From contig DAOTVD010000231.1 of NCBI GenBank assembly GCA_034437075.1, forward strand, positions 1 to 13,923: DNA of 13,923 nt, in the 5' to 3' direction. Source of the DNA: DAOTVD01 sp034437075. Lineage in GTDB: Bacteria; Chloroflexota; Anaerolineae; Aggregatilineales; J027. Positions 1-5,456 of the stretch are shown here, piece after piece. The stretch's first letter is position 1; each line of letters starts with the position of its first letter. The position numbers and the translations under genes are program-made. The notes beneath the pieces were generated by a model that saw only the letters and a program-made list of their open reading frames with translations, was not told where the DNA came from and did no database searches.

Positions 1-282
1 GGGGCCGACTAGCGGGCGAATAGCCTCAGCCGCATCGAGGACTTGCCAGGCTTTGGTGGCCAACACCACAGCATCCACCGGGCCAATTTCGGCGGGGTTG
101 TCTGTCGCATGGGCCGGTTTGGCCACAAAGTCACCCCGGTCGCTGGTCACGCGCAAGCCCTCCGCCTGGATTGCCGCCAGATGGGCGCCGCGTGCGATGA
201 AATAGACCTCATGCTCGGTTTGGGTCAGGCGCCCACCGAAATAGCCGCCCACACCGCCCACGCCCATAATCGCAATACGCAT
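1..282 (-). CDS. Ketopantoate reductase-like (ApbA/PanE family) dehydrogenase, truncated at left edge
   Basis: The first 94 codons of a gene whose 3' end lies outside the window. The product starts MRIAIMGVGGVGGYFGGRL, the classic dinucleotide-binding signature of the ApbA/PanE family: GxGxxG at residues 7-12 followed by YFGG. It continues with the expected second strand and VDAVVLATKAW near residues 70-80. The family reduces 2-dehydropantoate to pantoate with NADPH in coenzyme A synthesis, but many paralogues act on other 2-oxo or 2-hydroxy acids. It follows the racemase gene on the same strand after about 100 bp, so it may be the last seen gene of the catabolic operon rather than a housekeeping panE. 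The ribosome site is weak (AGAAAG). The catalytic lysine and C-terminal domain lie outside the window, so substrate cannot be judged. Confidence 0.85.
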   Translation of the reverse strand, partial: MRIAIMGVGGVGGYFGGRLTQTEHEVYFIARGAHLAAIQAEGLRVTSDRGDFVAKPAHATDNPAEIGPVDAVVLATKAWQVLDAAEAIRPLVGP

Positions 283-381
283 GCTGTTTTCTTTCTAGCT
301 GATTTTAATTGTTGTGGGTCTCATTTTACCCTAACAGCAGCCCGGCTGATGCCCTCCTGCTTTGGGCAGGTCACACAAACT

Positions 382-1647
382 TTAGTCTGCGGCCTTCAGC
401 ACGGGGATAGTCGCATTGGCGGCAGGCATTACGCCAACCCGCGCACCAGGAAACACGACTGCATCTAAAGCACTTTGCAGATTCTCTGCCGTATGAAGCA
501 AGAGACGCTGCACAAATTCGGGCTCCATTTCGGAAATCAGGGTTACATGGGCGCGTGAGGCATCTCGCGAGATTTGATACGCTTTATGTGGGCCTACGCG
601 AAAGCCTTCCTGTGCAAAGCGTTCGAACACCGCCGCATGAGAGGTCATCCCAGGGGCCAGAATCCATTCCTCATAGGCGCGGCTCCCTGTGCCATCCGGG
701 CAGGCAGCGGTCAGGATCACGGCGCCCTCGTCTTTCACAATGCGGCTAGCATGGCCCAAGGCTTTTTGCCCCTGATAGAGATTGCAATCTTTGGGGTGGC
801 CACCTGGGGAGGTGATGACGATGTCAAAAGCGGCATCGACCATGACTTCGTTCAAGGCGCGCACGCGCGGAATAGCCGCTTCCATCACGGCCACGGGCGC
901 GCCCGCCAAAACATCGACCACCTGTTTCTGATTATTGATGAGCGCATTCAGCACAAAATCGACCCGCAACAGCGCGCCGATTTCTTCGACATCCGCGCGC
1001 ATCGGATTCGCGTGGTAGATGCCCAAGCTGGCATCCGGGTTGGTCATCATGGCATGGTTATGGTTAATGGTTTCTTTGCCAGCTAAGCCAATCGCGACGC
1101 TTTTCACCCCACCCGAAAAACCCATAAATTGATGGGGCTCGACATTCCCAATCGCCAGGTGCAAATCCGCACGCATATACACCGCGTTGATATAAACCGG
1201 GGTGCCGCGTGAGGTATCGCCCAGGTATTGCAGTTCATCCCCATGCAGGGCATCATGCGACACAATCGGATAGCGCGCAATGATTTCAGCGGGCAAAATC
1301 TCCTCGTATTCGGCGGGAGTCATCGGCACATGGGTGCCACTGGCGATAACAAGCGTGATGTCTTGCTCTTTCATCCCCAGGGCATGCAGTTCGGCCAACA
1401 AAGGCGGCAAGAGTGCCGCATGGTCTACCGGGCGCGTTTTGTCGTTGATCGCGATGGCGGCGGTCGTCGCGCCAGCAAAATCAGCGAGGCGAACATTCCC
1501 GGCGGTGTTGGCCAGCGCGGCTGCGGCACGCCCTAACGGATTCGCCGCAGCCGCGGTCGTGCGCGGCGCAATCACTTGAACCTCGCAATCATCCGGCACG
1601 GTGGCCTGTAGTTCGGTTTTGCCATACGGCACGCGCACTGTGGTCAT
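382..1647 (-). CDS. larA: LarA-family nickel-dependent 2-hydroxyacid racemase/epimerase
   Basis: A 421-residue cytoplasmic protein of the lactate racemase (LarA, DUF2088) family. These enzymes use a nickel-pincer nucleotide tethered to a lysine to invert the C2 centre of 2-hydroxy acids by hydride transfer. Hallmarks visible: NDKTRP at 68-73; SGTHVPMT at 103-110 with the catalytic-type His106; EPHQFMGFSGGVK at 170-182, giving His172 and the cofactor-bearing Lys182; and TINHNH at 193-198 supplying the metal-side histidine. These match the His108, His174, Lys184 and His200 set of Lactobacillus LarA. I start at the ATG with AGGAG 8 nt upstream, not at a TTG eight codons earlier. It lies 88 bp downstream of the lyase beta gene, behind a GC-rich hairpin. 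Family members also act on malate, phenyllactate and gluconate, so lactate is not assumed; sulfolactate is my contextual guess. The cofactor genes larB, larC and larE are not in the window. Confidence 0.88.
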   Translation of the reverse strand: MTTVRVPYGKTELQATVPDDCEVQVIAPRTTAAAANPLGRAAAALANTAGNVRLADFAGATTAAIAINDKTRPVDHAALLPPLLAELHALGMKEQDITLVIASGTHVPMTPAEYEEILPAEIIARYPIVSHDALHGDELQYLGDTSRGTPVYINAVYMRADLHLAIGNVEPHQFMGFSGGVKSVAIGLAGKETINHNHAMMTNPDASLGIYHANPMRADVEEIGALLRVDFVLNALINNQKQVVDVLAGAPVAVMEAAIPRVRALNEVMVDAAFDIVITSPGGHPKDCNLYQGQKALGHASRIVKDEGAVILTAACPDGTGSRAYEEWILAPGMTSHAAVFERFAQEGFRVGPHKAYQISRDASRAHVTLISEMEPEFVQRLLLHTAENLQSALDAVVFPGARVGVMPAANATIPVLKAAD

Positions 1648-1669
1648 GGATTGGACTCCTTTGGGATAC

Positions 1670-1702
1670 AAAATGGGGTGAGGGTATCATCCCCCCACCC
1701 CA
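1670..1702 (-). terminator. GC-rich intercistronic hairpin plus short U run, probable attenuator
   Basis: In minus-strand RNA an 11-bp stem (arms 1692-1702 and 1674-1684, loop of 7 nt) is completely paired if one G-U pair is allowed, and it is followed by UUUU. On the plus strand the same position is an A-C mismatch, so the fold favours the minus transcript. It sits between the lyase beta gene and the racemase ribosome site. It could act as a partial terminator that lowers racemase expression, or as a 3' stabiliser of the upstream mRNA. Confidence 0.5.
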
Positions 1703-1734
1703 CGAAAACCGGGGGTTTATGCCCTTGGTTTTCG
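1703..1734 (-). repeat. 8-bp inverted repeat just after the lyase beta stop codon
   Basis: CGAAAACC (1703-1710) and GGTTTTCG (1727-1734) are perfect inverted copies separated by 16 bp, starting one base beyond the stop codon of the upstream gene. No U run follows directly. Together with the adjacent GC-rich hairpin it makes the whole 88-bp spacer structured. Confidence 0.45.
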
Positions 1735-1735
1735 T

Positions 1736-2905
1736 TTAGATACTAGGGCCTATACGATGAATCGCGAAGCTGTTGTCATCTTGCAAGACTTCGGACTTGG
1801 TTAAGCGCCCGCTAGCGACAGCCACGATGTCTTCAAAGACCATGCGGCCCGCTTCGTCGACGGTCAGATCGCCATGGAACAGCCCGCTGACGTCAATATC
1901 GACCGTGTCTTGCATCAATTCGTAGGACTGGCGATTGCCCGTCACTTTGATGGTTGGCATGATGGGGTGCGAGGACGTATGCCCGCCGCCCGTGGAGAAT
2001 ACTTGCACCTGGCAACCTGCCGCCGCCATACTGCTGATGGACTCTGCGCCCATGCCTGGCCCATACATGACGTAACCGCCCGCTTCTTTGCCCGGGGCTT
2101 CGGCAATTTCCAGATAGTCGAGAATCGGCGCGTTGCCGAGTTTTTTGCACGCGCCCATGGACTTCTCTTCGATCGTGGTTAAACCGCCGACCATGTTATC
2201 GCCCGTAGGTTGGCCGCCGCGAATGTCTTCGCCTAGGCGCAAGGCGCGCGCTTCCATGTGCTTCACGCCATCCACAATCTTTTGCTTGATCTCGTCGTTA
2301 GCGGCGCGTTTGGTCAACCATTCTTCGCAGCCCATCCATTCGGTGCATTCCGCCAGAATAGCCCGCCCACCCTCTTTGATGATGATCTCGGCGGCTTCGC
2401 CCGTGGCAACATTGCTAGAAAGTCCGCTGGTCGTGTCGGAGGTGCCGCATTCGGTGCCGTAGAGGATTTTCGACACCGGGACGCGCTCGCGGCGATATTC
2501 GCTGATCTGGCGCGCGAAATCTGCCGAATAGCGAAGCGCTTTTTCGAGGGCGGAAATATAGCCGCCGTCGTTACGAATATTCACCGTCGCCACGAGCTTG
2601 CCCGTGCTGGCGATATCATTCGCGATGTCGTCGGCGGTCATGCCTTCTTCGCGGAAATGGTCAATAATGACCACCGCGCCAACGTTCGGATTGGCCGCTG
2701 TGCCGGACAAAAAGCGCCGCGTCACCATCAGATCGGGGATCGTTTGGCAACGCCCATGCGGATGGGTGATGGCAATGGCCCCCCGAATATGATCGGCGAC
2801 TTTGTCGCACAGCTTATTGGCGTAAACGGTCCCCGACAAAATGAGTAGATGATTGCGTGCCCCCACATTATCATCTGGGCGGATGTAACCCCAAAATTCA
2901 GTCAT
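1736..2905 (-). CDS. suyB: Large subunit of UxaA-family lyase, probably (2R)-sulfolactate sulfo-lyase beta
   Basis: A 389-residue protein matching the large domain of the altronate/galactarate dehydratase family (UxaA/GarD C-terminal domain). With the small SAF subunit encoded just upstream it forms the two-chain arrangement typical of SuyAB, which splits (2R)-sulfolactate to pyruvate and sulfite; classic UxaA is one chain of about 495 residues. Features resembling my memory of SuyB are GYIRPDDNVGARNHLLIL at 6-23, THPHGR at 47-52, NPNVGAVVI at 72-80, CGTSDTTSGLSSN at 153-165, VGGLTTIEEKSMG at 239-251, SHPIMPTIKVTGN at 312-324 and DIDVSGL at 336-342. Cysteines at 153, 187 and 193 are candidate metal ligands. 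The start is well set by AAGGAGG 7 nt before ATG. An altronate- or other sugar-acid dehydratase subunit remains possible; the neighbouring transaldolase tips the call toward sulfolactate. Confidence 0.7.
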   Translation of the reverse strand: MTEFWGYIRPDDNVGARNHLLILSGTVYANKLCDKVADHIRGAIAITHPHGRCQTIPDLMVTRRFLSGTAANPNVGAVVIIDHFREEGMTADDIANDIASTGKLVATVNIRNDGGYISALEKALRYSADFARQISEYRRERVPVSKILYGTECGTSDTTSGLSSNVATGEAAEIIIKEGGRAILAECTEWMGCEEWLTKRAANDEIKQKIVDGVKHMEARALRLGEDIRGGQPTGDNMVGGLTTIEEKSMGACKKLGNAPILDYLEIAEAPGKEAGGYVMYGPGMGAESISSMAAAGCQVQVFSTGGGHTSSHPIMPTIKVTGNRQSYELMQDTVDIDVSGLFHGDLTVDEAGRMVFEDIVAVASGRLTKSEVLQDDNSFAIHRIGPSI

Positions 2906-2950
2906 GCTTGTGCCTCCTTCGGCAAAGGTTGTGTACTGGTGAACAAAAAA

Positions 2951-3268
2951 CTAACTGGCGGTGGATTCAGCCGTTTTGGCTTTGTCCCCCCGCCCCCGAT
3001 TGCTTTCCACATTATGGACGTGCACGTGGTCGCCTTGCTGGATATGTTCGGTCGCTGAACCAATGCTCAAGCCATATTTGTATACCGTATCACCTTTTGG
3101 AATGTCTTGCAGAGCAATCTTATGACCATACGGGATGTCTTGCTTTGCGATGAAGGTTAAATCGGTAATCTGCCCATTGGTGATGAGTTCATCGCCCGCT
3201 TGCAGCGGCTCTAAGACCACCGTCCCGACATTATCTGATTGGTGAATGACAAATACTTTCTTCTTCAT
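2951..3268 (-). CDS. suyA: Small SAF-domain subunit of UxaA-family lyase, probably sulfolactate sulfo-lyase alpha
   Basis: A 105-residue SAF-fold protein equivalent to the N-terminal domain of altronate dehydratase and to SuyA. Core motifs are VIHQSDNVGTVV at 7-18, DIPYGHKIALQDI at 44-56, KGDTVYKYGLSIG at 58-70 and HVHVHNVES at 81-89. The GHK and HxHN elements are the conserved active-site patches of this domain. The last 15 or so residues are charged and low in complexity, so they are probably a disordered tail. It ends 45 bp before the large-subunit gene and begins 17 bp after the GH4 gene, as expected for co-translated subunits. The best ribosome site (GAGAGG) is about 12 nt from the ATG, longer than usual. 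SuyA versus split UxaA cannot be decided from this domain alone. Confidence 0.72.
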   Translation of the reverse strand: MKKKVFVIHQSDNVGTVVLEPLQAGDELITNGQITDLTFIAKQDIPYGHKIALQDIPKGDTVYKYGLSIGSATEHIQQGDHVHVHNVESNRGRGDKAKTAESTAS

Positions 3269-3285
3269 AGGGTATAACGACCTCT

Positions 3286-4695
3286 CTATATAAATTGGGG
3301 TAAATATTCTTGGAACTCGGTCAGAAAATCGTTCAGGATGGCGCGCGCCGTGTCGATGTCCGTCACCATGGGGTCGAGCAAGAGCGCTTGCAACGCCAGA
3401 TCACGATCACCAGTATAGGCTGCATCCACAATGAGGCTACTGAGTTCGAGTTCACGACGGCACAACGCGGCGATACCTTCCGGCAAAGGCGGAAAGCTTA
3501 ACCCCTGAAAGCCGTAGCTGCTGACCATGCCAGGCACTTCGACAATGGCATCATGCGGTAAATTGGGGATGAAGCCATTGTTCGGAATGTTCAATTGCTG
3601 GTGATAGTAGTTATCGTTGTAGGTCACAGCGCAGATGAGTTCCGGGATACCTTCATCCAGCATATCATGCCGCCAGACATCGCGCAGCGAATCTACATCA
3701 ACCACCCCCTTGACGATATCACTGGCCAATTGTTGGCGCGTGACCCGGCGACGCCGGTTGCCATCCCAGCTTTGCAGCTTCAGGTCGTACTTTTCCCATG
3801 GTTTGGTGATCTGATCGGTCACCATGGGCAAAAATTCGCACATATGGCTATCGCCGGCGGTGGGCATTAGGCCGAAGATGTCGAAAATATCCCGCGTCAA
3901 CGGTTCAAAGTCACGGCGGAAGCCGTTCAGCCAGCGCTCGCGCAGCAACGGATACAGGTCTTCGCCGGTGGCTTTGTCGCGAATATCCGCCACCCAGGAG
4001 AAATGATTGATGCCATACGCTTTGATGTCCAGGTTTTCGAGCGCAGCACGCGCCACCGGGATGAAAGCGGGCATATTATCGGCGTCAGTGTGGACGTGAA
4101 AATGCTCTGGCACCTCGATATTAAAGCGATCTACCAGAATCGCCCCGGCCATGGCATAGCCCCATAACAGTTGATGACATAAGCCCACGACCTTGATATC
4201 GGTATAACGATGCACGGCCATCGTCAGGCGGATCAGCGGATTGACGAGATTGAGGTAGTACGCATTCGGGCAGAGTTCTTCCATATCGCGCGCGATAGCC
4301 AGAATGAGTGGTAGATTGCGCGCGGTGTGGGCAAACGACCCTGGGCCGCCGTTTTCGGCGTATGGTTGGCGCACCCCATGCTTGAGCGGAATACGCCAGT
4401 CTTTCTCCCAGACTTCTTCGCGCGGGCCAACTTGCACCGACACGATAACAAAATCCGCCCCAGGTAACAATTCCCGGCGGTTGGTGGAGGCTGTGATGTG
4501 CATCCCAGCGTTCCAACGTTCGTTCATGATCTCGGCCAGGCGCGTGATCGTCTCTAGCCCCTCTTCGTGAATGTCGCATAGCGCGATCGTCGCGCCGCGT
4601 AAACGTTCGCTTTGCAGCATCGTCGAGAGCGCGCCGAGGCCGAAAATGGCACTCCCGGCGCCGATCACAACGATTTTGGGCGGTTGGTTTGGCAT
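3286..4695 (-). CDS. Glycoside hydrolase family 4 (NAD- and metal-dependent glycosidase)
   Basis: A 469-residue cytoplasmic enzyme of family GH4, which cleaves glycosides by transient NAD-dependent oxidation at C3, elimination, addition and re-reduction. Visible features: Rossmann motif VVIGAGSAIFG at 9-19 with Asp41 after the second strand; ENGGPGSFAHTARNLP at 114-129; LNLVNPLIRL at 148-157; GLCHQ at 171-175 and GINHFSW at 228-234. Cys173 and His231 are the expected divalent-metal ligands. LPHDAIVEVPG at 379-389 is the usual C-terminal GH4 block. The Cys-to-His distance of 58 residues is roughly double that in the MelA/AglA-type members I remember, so the segment between them is enlarged. 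GH4 members act on alpha- and beta-glucosides, galactosides and galacturonides. In this operon an alpha-sulfoquinovoside is the attractive substrate, but that is inference. The ribosome site AAAGGAGG is 15 nt from the ATG, with no closer in-frame start. Confidence 0.88.
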   Translation of the reverse strand: MPNQPPKIVVIGAGSAIFGLGALSTMLQSERLRGATIALCDIHEEGLETITRLAEIMNERWNAGMHITASTNRRELLPGADFVIVSVQVGPREEVWEKDWRIPLKHGVRQPYAENGGPGSFAHTARNLPLILAIARDMEELCPNAYYLNLVNPLIRLTMAVHRYTDIKVVGLCHQLLWGYAMAGAILVDRFNIEVPEHFHVHTDADNMPAFIPVARAALENLDIKAYGINHFSWVADIRDKATGEDLYPLLRERWLNGFRRDFEPLTRDIFDIFGLMPTAGDSHMCEFLPMVTDQITKPWEKYDLKLQSWDGNRRRRVTRQQLASDIVKGVVDVDSLRDVWRHDMLDEGIPELICAVTYNDNYYHQQLNIPNNGFIPNLPHDAIVEVPGMVSSYGFQGLSFPPLPEGIAALCRRELELSSLIVDAAYTGDRDLALQALLLDPMVTDIDTARAILNDFLTEFQEYLPQFI

Positions 4696-4741
4696 ATGAT
4701 TCTTGATGATCCTCCTTTACAACATTCGATGTTCGATGATT

Positions 4742-5410
4742 CTATTCGTAGGGTGTGGCGTCCCAAAAGCCCGCGAACTTCCCCACACCCATATCAGTGA
4801 AGGGATTTTGGATGGCTTCTTGGTAAACACCCAACCCCGCCGTAACGATATCAGCACCCGCGATAGCCGCTTCGGTAATCTGGCGACCATTGCGCACCGC
4901 CGCGACCAATATCTCCGTCTCATAGCCGTAATTTTCCTGAATGGCCACACATTCGGCGATGAACTGTCCTGATTCCTCCGAGTTCGTTTCGCGCCAGCCG
5001 ATGAACGGGGAGACGATATACGCGCCCATGCGCATGGCCTGCAAGGCTTGCAAGGGCGTAAAGCATAGGGTCATATTCACGCGAATCCCATCCTCGGATA
5101 GGATTTTACACGCGCGAAACCCATTTTCGGTGGACGGCATTTTGATGACGAAATTTTCAGGGTTAATGGCGTGTAGCGTCCGCGCTTCGTCCACAATGGC
5201 CTGATAATCCGCGTGGTTATGGGGGTTGGTTTGCACACTCACCGGAATATCGGTGCCCTTCATGAGATCGCCAATTTCGGTGATGACCTGCTTAAAGGGC
5301 TTGCCAGAACTCTGGATATGCTTGGGGTTCGTGGTGATGCCATCCAAGCCCAGCCACGCCATGGCGTACTCGATTTCGTCTACGATGGCACTATCGAGAA
5401 AGAATTTCAT
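4742..5410 (-). CDS. sftT: Transaldolase, probably 6-deoxy-6-sulfofructose transaldolase (SftT/SqvA type)
   Basis: A 222-residue TIM-barrel class I transaldolase of the FSA/TalC size class. The Schiff-base lysine is Lys90 in NFVIKMPSTE; Asp6 (FLDSA) and Asn28 (TTNP) are the other conserved positions. Several blocks differ from ordinary FSA/TalC and match, from memory, the Bacillus sulfofructose transaldolases: DSAI..EI.YA at the N terminus, TTNPKHI..SGKPF at 26-39, VSVQTNPH at 57-64, VSPFIGWRE at 133-141, YGYETEILVAAVRNGRQI at 161-178 and FTDMG..KF at 204-212. The sulfofructose enzyme moves dihydroxyacetone from sulfofructose to glyceraldehyde 3-phosphate, releasing sulfolactaldehyde. Trp139, Arg140, Arg173 and Arg176 are candidates for sulfonate binding (inference). 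It lies 46 bp after the permease gene and 46 bp before GH4. AAGGAG is 15 nt from the ATG. Confidence 0.75.
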   Translation of the reverse strand: MKFFLDSAIVDEIEYAMAWLGLDGITTNPKHIQSSGKPFKQVITEIGDLMKGTDIPVSVQTNPHNHADYQAIVDEARTLHAINPENFVIKMPSTENGFRACKILSEDGIRVNMTLCFTPLQALQAMRMGAYIVSPFIGWRETNSEESGQFIAECVAIQENYGYETEILVAAVRNGRQITEAAIAGADIVTAGLGVYQEAIQNPFTDMGVGKFAGFWDATPYE

Positions 5411-5456
5411 GTGGTTTTGTTACGTCTCCTTGTTTGGATGTTAACGATTAGATGCA

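Noticed and set aside
283..381. Possible terminator or promoter between the racemase and the truncated dehydrogenase gene
   Set aside because: Only a 5-bp CCTGC/GCAGG stem without a U run, and a lone TAAAAT without a matching -35; neither is convincing.
1648..1671. Upstream TTG start for the racemase gene
   Set aside because: The downstream ATG has a proper ribosome site (AGGAG, 8 nt), while the TTG would lie inside the intergenic hairpin region.
1736..3268. Altronate dehydratase (UxaA), placing the operon in galacturonate catabolism
   Set aside because: Same superfamily, so not excluded. However, the split two-chain form, the SDTTSGLSS and DIDVSG blocks and the sulfofructose-like transaldolase next door favour SuyAB, and no uronate isomerase, mannonate/altronate oxidoreductase or KDG kinase is present.
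3286..4695. Family GH188 NAD-dependent sulfoquinovosidase
   Set aside because: The protein has canonical GH4 blocks (GLCH, GINHFSW, EVPG) and GH4 length; I see no reason to place it in GH188.
4718..4740. Short AACAT-TCG-ATGTT hairpin and TTCGATG direct repeat between transaldolase and GH4 genes
   Set aside because: Five pairs with a 3-nt loop and no U run; too small to distinguish from chance.
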